Shown piece after piece: positions 10,126 to 21,108 of a DNA stretch of 64,000 bases. Source of the DNA: Schizochytrium sp. CCTCC M209059 (lineage: Eukaryota > Sar > Bigyra > Thraustochytrida > Thraustochytriidae). Numbering within the stretch: the first letter of the stretch is position 1; each line of letters starts with the position of its first letter. Both the position numbers and the translations under genes were made by a program. Location: contig KN805396.1 in assembly GCA_000818945.1 (NCBI GenBank), forward strand, positions 1 to 64,000, read 5' to 3'. Under the pieces are notes generated by a model. That model saw only the letters and a program-made list of their open reading frames with translations. It had not been told where the DNA came from and searched no databases.

Positions 10126-11283
10126 TCAGACTGGGTGGCTCTCCGGGGGAGAGCGCCATCTGGCAAGGACTTCATCCGTTCGGAAACGCTGCGTACAAAC
10201 CGTCTCATCGAGCGCAAAGCGATCTCCAGCCATATACTGCAAAATCCCCGCTTGAGCAATCATTGCACCATTGTCGATGCAAAAGCGCATATCCATACCA
10301 TACATTTTGGCACCGCGATCCTCGCACATGGCTTGCATCATCTCCTGCAAACGCACATTGCAGCCGACGCCACCGACAATGATGACTTCGCTCGAGCGAC
10401 AGTGCGCCATGGCGCGCTCCGTGACCTCTACCAACATTGCAAAGACGTGCTCTTGAAGAGAAAACGCCAAGTCTTCCTTTGTATACTCAACTTCGACGCC
10501 CTTTGCTTCGCTCTGCTGCATCTTCTTGGCCAACTTTGTGATCGCAGAGAGAATGCCGCTGAAACTCATGTCCATGCCCTTGACTGTATACGGCAATGGG
10601 ACAAGCTTGGTGCCCTTTTTCGCAAGCTGCTCAATGTTGTAACCCGGCGACGGTGCGTTCGAAAGGTTCAGAACCCTTGCAAAGCGATCTAGTGCATTGC
10701 CAAGTGGCAGATCAATGGTCTCTCCCATAATTTGGTATCGCTGTGCCGAAAAGGCGATGACTTGAGTGTTTCCTCCAGAGACATAGAGCGAGATCGGGTT
10801 GTCAGCCACAGCAATGGCGCGAGCCATTTCAATATGGCCGACACAGTGGTTAACGCCCACGAGCGGAACTTTCCACAGCAAGGACAACGTTCGCGCAGCC
10901 ACGGCGCAGCTCGATAGTGGCGCGCCCATGCCGGGTCCCTTTGTGAAGCAAATGCAACTAATGTCCTTGGGCTCCAAGCCCGCCTCCTCAAGAGCAACGC
11001 GCACGAGCGGGACTACGTGCGCCTGATGATGCCAGGCCGTGTCTCTTGGCAAGAATCCTTGGCCCGCAGGCGGCACGTACGTTTTGCGCGGGTTGGCTAG
11101 GATCGAAAACTTGCCGCCGTCTCCGCACGCGTTGCCGCCTCCTTCGTACCTAATGATCCCCACGCCCACCTTGTTGGCAGACCCCTCGATGCCCAGCGCC
11201 ACGACGCCCTGCGCGCCGCCCGCGGCCGCCGCCGTAGCCGCAGCCGCCTCGGCTTGGCCAGCCGCCATCGTCTCGCCGCCCAT
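10126..11283 (-). CDS. OSGEP: tRNA N6-threonylcarbamoyladenosine synthase catalytic subunit KAE1/OSGEP
   Basis: 385 residues. KAE1 is the catalytic subunit of the KEOPS complex; it transfers the threonylcarbamoyl group to A37 of ANN-decoding tRNAs in the cytosol. Seen here: EGSANKVGVG near residue 33 (start of the ASKHA fold), HHQAH about 85-89, the metal-binding pair in NHCVGH (His146, His150), and SGGNTQ about 169-174. The ORF is open for 229 more codons upstream, but these overlap the divergent sulfotransferase gene, so the ATG at 11283 was chosen. It leaves an Ala/Gly-rich 25-residue leader before the conserved start; the second ATG five codons later is an alternative. It shares a 279-bp head-to-head promoter with the next gene. 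Confidence 0.93.
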   Translation of the reverse strand: MGGETMAAGQAEAAAATAAAAGGAQGVVALGIEGSANKVGVGIIRYEGGGNACGDGGKFSILANPRKTYVPPAGQGFLPRDTAWHHQAHVVPLVRVALEEAGLEPKDISCICFTKGPGMGAPLSSCAVAARTLSLLWKVPLVGVNHCVGHIEMARAIAVADNPISLYVSGGNTQVIAFSAQRYQIMGETIDLPLGNALDRFARVLNLSNAPSPGYNIEQLAKKGTKLVPLPYTVKGMDMSFSGILSAITKLAKKMQQSEAKGVEVEYTKEDLAFSLQEHVFAMLVEVTERAMAHCRSSEVIIVGGVGCNVRLQEMMQAMCEDRGAKMYGMDMRFCIDNGAMIAQAGILQYMAGDRFALDETVCTQRFRTDEVLARWRSPPESHPV

Positions 11284-11562
11284 CGCGCGGCGAGCGCGTT
11301 CTCTCGCGCGGGAAACAATTACGCCTCGCCTCGCCTCGCGAGCGAGCGTGCCAGCGGGCGTGCCAGCGAGAAGGAGGCTCGGTCTGCGCGGCGCGAGGCG
11401 TCTCGCGCTCGCCCGCGGTCTCGGGTCTGTTGTCGCAGTACTTGGTGCGTCGTGCAGGAGGAGGCGCGCGGTCAAGCGGACCTTGCGGAGGGCAGCGGCG
11501 CCCGCTCCTCTCCACCAGCAGCAACGAGCAGCAAGCAGAACCACTAGCCCACTCCACGCGGG
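11284..11562. promoter_or_regulatory. Bidirectional promoter, KAE1 / sulfotransferase
   Basis: 279 bp of CpG-rich sequence between two divergent start codons. No TATA box was seen. It is inferred to drive both genes because nothing else lies between them. Confidence 0.5.
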
Positions 11563-13185
11563 ATGGAGCAGGCGACCGCGCTGCGCAGCGCGCTGAGCGT
11601 CGCGCGCAGGCAACGCGCAGAGGCCGAACGCGCTGTCGAGGCTGCGCGAGAAAGCCTGCGTCAGGCGCTCGTGCGCGAGCAGCAAATCGAGAGCGACCTC
11701 GAAAAGGCCGTGCGCAACGAGGAGGACGAGGAGGGGGACGAGAACGAGGACCACGAGGACCTCGAGGCGCGCAATACAGAAGATGCAAACAGCGAACATC
11801 AGCGGCAAAGTGGACAGGGAAAGGAAGGAGATGCAGGGGAGACGCCCGAAGCGGAAGACGCCGAGGCGGCGCAACGCGAGCGATGGGAGAAGCGCAAGGC
11901 TGAGACAGCTCTCGCACTCGAAGAGCAGCTCAAAATCGTTGAGGAAGGGCTCGCTCCACCACGAGACCACCCAATCCGCTTTTTAGCCAAGAAAGATCCT
12001 AGAACCAGCCTCAGCAAACGCGTCGCACTTGCGAGCTACCCACGGAGCGGAAATTCTCTTCTCCGAAGCATTGTCGAGCGCCTTACACACATTTACACTG
12101 GCAGCGACTGTGACCCTTTGCGACCGCTCAATAAACAACTCGTGCAGGCCGGAATGATGGGAGAAGGTTTTGTCAAGGATGTTGTCTTTGCTGTCAAGAC
12201 GCACTTTCCAGAACGTCTTGGACGCTGCGCACTGTCCGCGAGTCGGGCCGTGCTCATCGTCCGCAACCCCTTCGATGCCATCGTTTCCTACTTCAACATG
12301 GTGCTCACACAAACACACACGCACACGATTGAGGATGACGAGTTTATCAAATATGCCGACATTTGGGACGCCTTCGTGAGGGAGGAAATCTCCATTTGGA
12401 AACAGTTTCACACCCATTGGCTTGATGAGCAAGTGAACAAAAAGGTTCCGCTTCTCCTTATTCGCTACGAAGATGTCATTCATCATCGCGAGGACGCCAT
12501 GCTGCGAGTCGCGCGCTTCCTGTATCAGGAAAACCCTCTCGACGACAACGAGCTGCACGCGCTTGTACAGGCCGCCTGCTCGACATCTCGCGATAGCTTG
12601 GGCGTCTATGCCCCACGCGACCTTTCGCAGGGAAATGCAGAGCCAAAAGCACAATCTGACAGCTCAGAAGCTGGCAAAGTCGCGGCCAGCACAGATGCCA
12701 GCCTGAGGTCTGCGAAAGACGAGCGACCAGATCAAAACGAAGAAGAGGTGACACCATCGTGGGCGCCGCTGCCAGAAGATGCTCTTCGCAACTTGCGCTT
12801 CTTCAACAAACACCAGCAAGCGTATGTCTTTACTGTAGCAAAGTCCGAACTCGTTCAATTCGGGTACTGGGACAGCTTCTTTGAGGCAGCGCACGGGCCG
12901 AGCGGGGAGGACCGACGCCCAAACTCTTGCATCGTTTTAAAACCAACCTCGCGCAAACGCCCTGGATTCATGGGCTGCGAGCATTACCTTTTCCTCAATC
13001 AGCGCTACGCGCTCCGTCCACTTACTGCCGACGATCCTTTTGGCCGTGGATTTGGTAAACGATGGCAGGCGGCGCTGGAAAAGCTGCCGCCTGTGCGCAT
13101 CAAAGCAAAGCACGAAAAGGACTCACCACCACGAAAACGAGAAAAAGTTCAGGATAATGAGGAACCAGTCAACTCAGCAAGCTAG
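11563..13185 (+). CDS. WSCD-like sulfotransferase family protein
   Basis: 540 residues. The N-terminal 140 are charged and helical (Ala/Arg/Glu-rich). A sulfotransferase domain follows. SYPRSGNSLLR at about 158-168 fits the PAPS 5'-phosphosulfate loop, and VRNPFDAIVSYF at about 231-242 fits the 3'-phosphate motif. Spacing and the IYTGSDCD segment resemble metazoan WSCD1/2 and their protist relatives, which sulfate glycans. No signal peptide or transmembrane helix is evident, unlike Golgi sulfotransferases, so location is uncertain. An acidic low-complexity insert lies around residues 345-400. The last 17 bp overlap the 3' end of CENP-M on the other strand. Confidence 0.8.
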   Translation: MEQATALRSALSVARRQRAEAERAVEAARESLRQALVREQQIESDLEKAVRNEEDEEGDENEDHEDLEARNTEDANSEHQRQSGQGKEGDAGETPEAEDAEAAQRERWEKRKAETALALEEQLKIVEEGLAPPRDHPIRFLAKKDPRTSLSKRVALASYPRSGNSLLRSIVERLTHIYTGSDCDPLRPLNKQLVQAGMMGEGFVKDVVFAVKTHFPERLGRCALSASRAVLIVRNPFDAIVSYFNMVLTQTHTHTIEDDEFIKYADIWDAFVREEISIWKQFHTHWLDEQVNKKVPLLLIRYEDVIHHREDAMLRVARFLYQENPLDDNELHALVQAACSTSRDSLGVYAPRDLSQGNAEPKAQSDSSEAGKVAASTDASLRSAKDERPDQNEEEVTPSWAPLPEDALRNLRFFNKHQQAYVFTVAKSELVQFGYWDSFFEAAHGPSGEDRRPNSCIVLKPTSRKRPGFMGCEHYLFLNQRYALRPLTADDPFGRGFGKRWQAALEKLPPVRIKAKHEKDSPPRKREKVQDNEEPVNSAS

Positions 13186-14293
13186 AAAATAGCGGGCTCA
13201 CACCTTGTGGACGTCGTGCTGCTTCGGAAGCACGTACGAGCGCTTCGCCAGCAGTGCTCTGCACATATGGGTCCAAACATGTTAGCATATTACACTCTTT
13301 TGGCTTTTTCAGGCGAAGTAAGAAAAACGTACCAGAGCATCATTATCTTCCAGCGTACAGTACATCAAGGCCGTCCCATAAATGTCTGCGAAATTTAGGG
13401 CCTCGTCTGAGCGGTCAAGAGCAGAATCCAACGACATTGCAAGAAAGTTAGCGTACGTTTCCCAATCTTCTCTTGTCTTGTCATGTCTTCGCGTAACGAG
13501 AAAATATGTGTCATCTATTTCGAACCAGATTTTATACACTTACCAATCGCAAAGCTGAATTTGGCGGGCGTCTCTGCTGCGTACACGCGTATATGATAAA
13601 GATGAACGCAACATGAGCCAGGCGCGTAGGTAGTAAGAATCTCACCGATGTTAGTGATTCCGATGAAATCATTTTCGGATTTTCCCCCTAGCCACAGGTC
13701 TTTCACTTACAATTGATGACCACGAGGGTTGACCTGCCAAGCGCAAAGTTGCAGTCCAAGTGGCCGACCGAGGCAGCTACGCGGTGCAGACTCAGTTTGC
13801 TCGCCATATCGATCATGAAAATAACATGATCAACACGCCGAGCAAAGGGCTCCTGCAGAGGAAGTGAACTAAAAGTAAATCTGTACGCATCGCAACGATG
13901 TTTGCCAGAGTGAGTACGATGAGATCTGTCTTGAACCTAGCGTCTTTGGTGGGCTTACTTACACGTCGAGTTCGATATCGCGTGTCTTGGCGGCATCTAC
14001 AATGGCGTCGCCAAGCTCTTTCTTGCCAATGCCGTCGATGCCAACGATCTTTTTACGTTTTGTTTTTCATACACGTTCGTGCGCTCGCGCCAAGGTTAGT
14101 TCTCTTCCCTTCCTTTCGAACCCTGCCTAACTGTCGGGTCGTTCGTTTGCAAGCTCCATCGCCCACGCCGCCCCTCCGTCTTCTCCTCTCTCCCTTCGCA
14201 ACGCACCATGACGCCAAGCCTTTCCTCAGGCGTCCTCATAGCCGACAGCGCTGAAGCTGCCGGCGCCGTCGGCGCCTCTGCCGTCGTCGTCAT
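13169..14293 (-). CDS. CENPM: Centromere protein M, six exons
   Basis: Spliced gene, exons on minus: 14293-14207, 14048-13965, 13852-13711, 13576-13544, 13406-13333, 13258-13169 (510 nt, 169 residues plus stop; phases agree throughout). Introns are 158, 112, 134, 137 and 74 nt, all GT-AG; four contain CTAAC branch sites. CENP-M is a pseudo-GTPase of the CENP-HIKM part of the inner kinetochore (vertebrate form about 180 residues). The product matches vertebrate CENP-M as I recall it: RVDHVIFMIDMASKLSL against RIDLIVFVVNLHSKYSL, then a VxHLDxxFxLG match, LMYCTLE against LLYCDLE, and TAGEALVR...PQGVSPL against TMAQRLVR...VPGVSAL. Donor 2 (GTGTAAGT) was chosen to keep frame. Start at 14293; a GTG/ATG at 14356 further upstream in frame is possible. 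Confidence 0.82.
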
Positions 14294-14370
14294 GCTCGCT
14301 CGCTCGCGTCGCGTCGATTCGAGTTTCGGGTCTTGCCGTCGCATCTCTCGTCTCATCTCGTCTCTCGTCG

Positions 14371-14378
14371 TATATAAG
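14371..14378. promoter_or_regulatory. TATA-like box TATATAAG
   Basis: TATATAAG lies 78 bp above the CENP-M start (minus) and about 340 bp before the SRP receptor start (plus). The core is nearly palindromic, so either or both divergent genes could use it. Confidence 0.3.
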
Positions 14379-14714
14379 ACATGTTGCTGTTTCTTATTGT
14401 TTATTTACAGTCATTGGTTTCATTGCCTCACTTGCAAGCGCATCTATTTGACTGTCCCGCTGGCCGCAACAGGACGTGCGCAGAAAAGTCGACTTGCACA
14501 GGGTTTCGCGCACTTTCGAAAGCCCCGTATTCCGGACTTGCGGAGTCCACTTGCCTTCGACGCAGCCACGTGGACTTTCTCCGCGCGCAAAAGAAGAAAG
14601 AAGAAGGAGAGGGAGAAGAAGAAGGGCGACGCGTGGTCGGCGCACGGACGCGGAAAGGGTCCTGAGGGTCGGCGGGGAAGGAAGGCCCGCCCGGCGCAGC
14701 AAAGGCTCGAGAAC

Positions 14715-16466
14715 ATGCTTGACGTATTCATGATCTTCTCCAAAAGCGGGCTCGTGCTCTTCAAGTACGAGCTCGCAACGCTCAAGGGCGACCCGGTGGA
14801 CGCCCTAATCCGCACGGTGCTGCTAGAGAACAGGTCAACGACTGACACTGTCTTCAAGGTCGGCTCATATGCGATTAAATGGAAGCTTGTCAACAAGTAC
14901 GGCATCGTCTGCGTGGCCGTCTACCAGAGCTCCCTCGCGCTCACTTACGTCGACGACCTGCTCGAAAACGTCGCCACAGCCTTTCCACGCGCCTTCAAGG
15001 ACGAAATTGCTGACGCCACGGGCCCGCTCGACTTTGGTAACAAGTTCGACACCCTTCTCTTCGAGGCCGAGGAGAACAGCCGCAGGTCAAACAGGCAGAA
15101 CAGGGCAAAGAAACCTGCTGTCAAAACTTCGGGTCAGACCCCCGAAAACGACAATACCGACGATAACGACACGGGAGACGAGGCCGACAACGACGAATTT
15201 GCTCAATTTCGCTCCACACGTCGTGGGGGGCCCCGCGGGTATCAAGGGCGCAAGAGCGGATCGCGCTCGCCAAAGTCTGGGGGAAAAGGTAGTGGCAATG
15301 CCACAAAGGCAAAACGCGCCTGGAACGAGAAAGAAGACATGACCGAGGAAGAGAGGATCGCTCTCGACGTGACTGGATCCAATGGCGCAAGCGCAGACGA
15401 AGTAGAGGCCGCGTACCTTCGCAAGGCAAAAGTTTACTTGCCCGACGAGGAGGGCGAAATGGCAGATCTCGACAAGGAGGCTGCCGAAGAGGACGATAAT
15501 GACGACGACGATGACGACGGCGGCTGGAATTTTGGGTCCTCGGCCGTTGGTAACTTTTTCCAGCGACTGACAGGACAAAAGCCTCTCACGCGAGAAGACC
15601 TTTCGCTACCTATCGAGACCATGCAAAAGCAGCTTCAGGCGCAGAATGTGTCCGCAGTGGCAGCTCGCGAGATTTGTGAAGCGGTCATGCAGGACTTGGA
15701 GGGCCAAAAGCTAGGGAGCATGACACGCGGCGTGTCGACCGCTGTTCGCGAGTCGTGCGAAAAGGCGCTGCAGCGTCTGTTGGCACCCAAGCGTAGCATC
15801 GATGTTCTCCGCGAGGCGCGTGCCGCCAAGGCCGAGGGCCGGCCGTATACGATCGTCTTTATTGGAGTCAACGGCGTGGGCAAGTCCACGAGTCTCAGCA
15901 AGGTCTGCTACTATCTGAAAAACAACGGTCTCAAGGTCATGCTCTGTGCCTGTGACACCTTTCGATCTGGTGCCATTGAGCAACTCAAGGTGCACTCCAA
16001 GAATCTTGGCGTTCCTGTCTTTGAGGCTGGCTATAACAAGGACGCCGCTTCCGTGGCTGTCAATGGTGTTAAGCAGGCGAAGGATACTGGCATGGACGTC
16101 GTTCTCATTGACACCGCTGGTCGCATGCAGAACAACGAGCCGCTCATGCGCTCGCTTACCAAGCTCGTGGCCAAGACCAAGCCTGACCTTTGTGTCCAGG
16201 TTGTCGAAGCCCTTGCCGGCAACGATGCCACTGATCAACTCGTGCACTTTGACAAGGCACTCAAGGACTTTTCAGAAACCACTGTGCCTCGCACGATCGA
16301 CGGCATGATCATGACAAAATTTGACACCATTGGCGACAAGGTAGGAGGGGCCATCTCCCTGGTGCATGCCACCGGTCAGCCAATTATTTTCGTTGGCACG
16401 GGTCAAAAGTACACCAACATCAACAAACTTAACGCCAAGAAAATTGTGCGCGTCCTGCTTCAGTAG
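14715..16466 (+). CDS. SRPRA: Signal recognition particle receptor subunit alpha
   Basis: 583 residues. The GTPase docks SRP-ribosome complexes at the ER membrane. The N-terminus MLDVFMIFSKSGLVL closely follows the conserved start of SRPRA (SRX domain, binds SRP receptor beta), which is why the ATG at 14715 was chosen although the frame is open back to 14208. A charged linker at about 120-270 includes an acidic run. The C-terminal NG domain has the P-loop GVNGVGKST at about 384-392, DTFRSGA soon after, DTAGR about 466-470, TKFD about 534-537 and GTGQ near the end. The length is close to the human protein (638). No frameshift or oddity. Confidence 0.95.
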   Translation: MLDVFMIFSKSGLVLFKYELATLKGDPVDALIRTVLLENRSTTDTVFKVGSYAIKWKLVNKYGIVCVAVYQSSLALTYVDDLLENVATAFPRAFKDEIADATGPLDFGNKFDTLLFEAEENSRRSNRQNRAKKPAVKTSGQTPENDNTDDNDTGDEADNDEFAQFRSTRRGGPRGYQGRKSGSRSPKSGGKGSGNATKAKRAWNEKEDMTEEERIALDVTGSNGASADEVEAAYLRKAKVYLPDEEGEMADLDKEAAEEDDNDDDDDDGGWNFGSSAVGNFFQRLTGQKPLTREDLSLPIETMQKQLQAQNVSAVAAREICEAVMQDLEGQKLGSMTRGVSTAVRESCEKALQRLLAPKRSIDVLREARAAKAEGRPYTIVFIGVNGVGKSTSLSKVCYYLKNNGLKVMLCACDTFRSGAIEQLKVHSKNLGVPVFEAGYNKDAASVAVNGVKQAKDTGMDVVLIDTAGRMQNNEPLMRSLTKLVAKTKPDLCVQVVEALAGNDATDQLVHFDKALKDFSETTVPRTIDGMIMTKFDTIGDKVGGAISLVHATGQPIIFVGTGQKYTNINKLNAKKIVRVLLQ

Positions 16467-16578
16467 GCGACCGCATCCGATCGATTCCAGTTAGGGTGGT
16501 CATCCAAACAAAAAAAAATAAAAAAAAGTTGTAAAATTCGTGGAAATCATCCTCCGACAAAACGAGCTAGGCCTACGC

Positions 16579-18232
16579 CTACAATGCGTACGAGAAGATT
16601 GCACGGTCGATCTCAAAAAGATCTTGCAAAATGGTCTCCGGAGTCGTACCAATGAGACGCGCGAGCTGCCGCTGAGCGAGGGCGTCGAGGATCGGAAACT
16701 TGTAAAGCAGCGCGCCATCGCAAATGTTTCTAGCGCGCTGCCTGCGCAGCGGCTCGTCATAGATGGCCAGGCGGAAGGCACGCGGATTAAGACCCGCATT
16801 GCGAGGCACCAGCGCTGAGGTTGACATGGCCGCCTGCAACGCCAGCAAACGACGAAACGTAGACTCGTGGCACGGAATAAGCGAACCAATTGCACCGTCG
16901 AGCGTGCCAAAGAGTGCAAGTGAGTGGTCGGGCGCGATTTGGAGACGGATCATGTGATTAATCGGTGCCCCCACATTGATTTCGCCCCGATGGTCAAGGA
17001 AGCTCTTATTGTTGAACTGCTTGAGATGTAGATTGCCGTTGTTGTCTGAAGCGACGATGCCGAGCTGGCGCTCGAGCTGCACAAAATCAGCCGCATAAGT
17101 TTGCATAATCTGTGTGTCCTTGGCCAGCTGGCGAAATTCGCGCTCCTGTGTATGCCAATGAATGAACTGCACGGACTTGATCAGATCGCCGACCACAAGA
17201 TAGTTCTTGATGCTGCGAATTGCAATAGCCGAAAAGGGGGTATCCACGAAGGAACGAGCCACAAATGTCGCCTGATTTGGGTCGTAATAAAAGATGCGCA
17301 GACTGCAAGGCGATGAGCCGAACGAGCACACGAGATGACCATCAACACTGCACACCGAGGTGACGGGTCCACGGATGTGTCGGCTCTCAATCTTGTTCCA
17401 CAACTTGATTCGCTTCTTTTCCACCTCGAAAACCAGCACGCGGCCTTTGCAGCCAGCATCTTCGCCGTCTGGGCCGACAAATCCCGTGCCGACAGCGCAA
17501 AATTCGACATTCTTGGCGAAGGTGGCGCTTTGCGGCGACACATCAATCGTCACGCACGTTGCATTGATACCCTTCTCGTAACGCTGCAATGTGTACTGAT
17601 CCAAAATGCGCAGCGTGTCGGCGCAGAGCAGGCGAATGGAAGATCGCGCACGGACCGCTAAATGCTGCTCCTCCGAGGGGTCATCTTCGTGGCAGAGCAA
17701 AAAGTGCGCACGCGAGCGCGGATCGTACTCAACCTTGGACACTGATGCTTGCAGAGGGACCTCGACCATGGGCAAGCTGCCTCCGTGGTCAACCCGCATG
17801 TGTCGCAGCAGCTTGAAGCCCGCGTAGGCCATAAATCGGGGTAGGCTGTCGCCGCTACCTGTGCGTGTCGACCCGCGCGTTGACGCGAGCATGAGCAGGC
17901 GACCGCGGTTCACGGCCATGCTGTGCACAAGGTAGGCGTCTGTGTCAATGCGTAGTACAGAAATGGATCCCCGTGCGCCAACGACGCATGTCGAGGTGCC
18001 GAGGTTGGAGAACAAAAGAAAGCCGCAGAAGCCGTTCAAGTAGTCGAACGGGATGAGACGGAGATGCGGACGTCGCATCGTGCGTCGAGTCTTGAGGCCT
18101 CCCGCACCCTCGCCGGTGACGTCTCGTCGTTCGCGCTTTCCGCCTACTTCGGCGGCTGGGTCTTCTACCTCCTGGAGCGGCTCCTTTTCCATATCCACAT
18201 CCTCCTCCTCCTCCTCACGCTGCTGCTGTTGT

Positions 18233-18277
<45 letters not shown>

Positions 18278-21108
18278 CGAGATCGTTGGGAGATATTACG
18301 GTCGAGTCGGGTGATGACATCGTGCTGAACTCGATGAAGACGATGCCAGTCCCCGTGCACCTTGTAGAGTAAGAGATCGCCCGTCTGAAGTGCCAAGGCA
18401 AGGCACAGCACAGGAGCGACCTTGTGGGCCGACGAATGCGGATCGGGGTCAATGCGACCCACGCGCGCCACGCAGAGACTGCTGACTCGTAGTTTTGCGA
18501 GAAGACCTTGGTGAGGTTCCAATGGCACAGATGGGCTCACATTATCCACGGTGGACTCGCCCACAGCGAGTGCATGACTTGACCGGAATTTGAGTACACC
18601 CTTGGTGATGTTGAAGAGCTCAAAGGCGCCAGCGCCCTTCTCGGACACTCCGCCGCGCACAAGGGCACACATGAGTTGATCGCGATCGTCCTTGTAAAGA
18701 AAACCCGACACCACAGGAGCATCGGCGCTTCCCCCCTGATCAAAGTCGAAGGTCACCTCGGTGATTGTCGCAGAACGGTGACCTTCTCTTGGTTTCCGAT
18801 CGCGTGAAATGCGAAAGAGGATTGGCCGGCGGTCGCGTGTAAAGACGAGCACGTAGTCGTCGCATGCAAAGGCAGCGCGTATCTGGACCTCGTGCGAGGT
18901 CAACGACTTGAGGGGCAACGCTCGTTCAAGCACATAGAGACCGTCAGGTGTGGCGCGCACAATCCAGTTTGCGTGTGCGGCGACCAAGAGTGTGGCCTGC
19001 TTGATTGTCTCGAAGGGCTCGGTGTCGTCTGGAGTGAGCATTGTCGTTTGGAACACACGATTGTCGCCAATGCAGCGATAGGCACTAAGACCATGCGCTG
19101 CGCTGGTAGCCAGCACGACTGATTCGGCACGATTATCGTAAAGGTCAAACGCGAACATGTTCTGGCACGGCTCCTCAAGTTGGATGTCTTCAAGCAGGTC
19201 CACGTGCGCATCAAGACGCAGTCCAGGACAGAGCACACGGACGCCGCCATCGCGACCTCTTCCCGCCGTCGCAAAGATCTCCTTTGGTTTGCGTCGCTCC
19301 TTCTCCGCGTTGCTTACTTCTTGCAGCATGCGCGCTGCTTTAGAATGTTTGCCTTCCTTTTGCATTTTGGCAGCGATCTCCTTGGCGCGACGGACTTCTA
19401 CATCGTCAGCGCGAATCTCTGATACGGTGAGCCCGCCCACGGGCCCGCCTACGGGAAGCGCGTCCACGGCAAGGAGACGCAGCGCCGTGAAAGACTGGTA
19501 CGGTTCCGGATTGCCACGATCGCTGGCATCAGGCCCAGCAAGCGAGGTTTGCCCGCCCTCCGTAGACCGCAACGCCATGGCCATCGATGATGAAGATGAC
19601 AACAGAGCAGACGAGGAGGAAGAAGAAGAAGAGTGGCCCGCACCCAAAGGTCCCTTGGCTGTCTCGAGAGCATTGGACTCCGAGGAGGACGTAACAGGCT
19701 CGTACAATTCACGCTCCTCAAGATCGTCGATGAGTGCACCGAGAAGGCCTGATTCCCCACGAGACGTGAGGAAAAGGCGAAATGACATGAGCACCGAATC
19801 GGCGACGCGGGAACCAAAAAAGATATGCCCATCTCCAAGAAGACACATACTCGAGCACTGGTTGGAGAGCGCACGATAAGGAAGCGTGAGCGAGTCGGGC
19901 CCAACGTCAAGAAGCACGAGCTGACCGTAGTGCAGGGACATCAGGAGACGATGGTCGTCCAGCCAGACATAGCGTACTCCCTCGAGCGAGATCTCGAGCG
20001 GAGCACGATCGCTCGGCAACAGATCGATATCTGCTGTCGTGCGAGAAAATCCGTTCAGTTCGAGAACACGCTTGACCGATCCGCCAACAATGTGATGAAT
20101 CGCATTCTGCGAGAGAACGAGAGCATCACCCGTGGCGGTTGGCACGACCGCAAGAGCATCATGCGGGAGGCGCTTGACATTCCAGACAACGCTCACGTCT
20201 TCTTTACTAATGGTAATGGCCGTGAGCTGGGAGGTCCATCGGCCTACAACAAGACGGCCTGTTCCCGTGCGAATGGGCCCAGCGTGGAGAATGGCCAGCA
20301 CGGGAAGACCGCGTTGATCGCGCAAAAACGCTGTATGCATGACCGACCCGCAGGGGATGCCAAGCTTGACGAGATCGATAAGAAAACATCCAGAAGGCAT
20401 CTCCCACACGTCTTCGGCATCAATGGCGACCCGGCGCACAGCACGCGCGAGACGGATTCCTGCTGCCTCCTCTTCCACCAAGAGATCATCCTCCTCATCG
20501 GTACTGGCACCCATTCGCTGCTTCAGGGTCTGAAAAGGCATCACAGCGAGTTGGAAACCGTTCAAATACATGATTGCGCAGCGATTGAGAGGGTCGACCT
20601 CTGCATATGCGCGCGAACCATAGCCGTGAATGCGAAAGTTTCCAGGAGAGTCTGCACGGAGATTCGAGCCGAGAGCTTCGCCTTCGAAATTGTAAAGCGC
20701 TACAGTATGGAGCTTGTGTGGTCCAAGATCATCGCTCCAGCCCACGAGGCTTGCACGTCCAGTGCCAAAGGTGAGCAGCAGGAGATCCAGCTCGCCTGGT
20801 TTGCTCGCGCGGATGGTGTTGATGCTTTCGAGGCGGCCATAGAGCTCAAAGCTACCGCACAGCCGAAGTGCACCTCGATCTGCGCTCTTCGTCGCCGCTG
20901 TACTCGCTGCTGTAGTCGGCGCGACGGCAGCGGTGGCAGCGCCGTCGTCCTCGTCTCCGTTGTCCTCGTCGACATCAACAAGGTCGAACACGTGCAGCTC
21001 GCGGCCCCGCCCAACCACGAGCTGCGGTCTCTCGACCTGCGTGAAGCGCGCCTCCACGCACAGGTCGATCGTGCCGGAGACGCTGAGCTCGCGCAAACAC
21101 GCGAACAT
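16579..21108 (-). CDS. CPSF1: Cleavage and polyadenylation specificity factor subunit 1 (CPSF160)
   Basis: 1509 residues, close to CPSF160 of other eukaryotes. It is the scaffold of the mRNA 3'-end processing complex, with three beta-propellers and a C-terminal CPSF_A domain. The C-terminus has LNPRAFR and IGTTPETILQDLFEIDR, matching CPSF1 rather than DDB1 or SF3B3. MFACLREL at 21108 was chosen as start because it aligns with the conserved N-terminus; the preceding 101 open codons are hydrophobic and poly-F/K, encoded by the A17 tract, and are unlikely to be translated. A run of about 19 glutamines near residue 943-961, followed by an acidic stretch, interrupts the middle of the protein; it is encoded by CTG/TTG-type repeats on the plus strand. 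Confidence 0.95.

Noticed and set aside
10126..11970. 614-residue version of KAE1
   Set aside because: The extra 229 codons overlap the divergent sulfotransferase and its promoter and have no similarity to KAE1.
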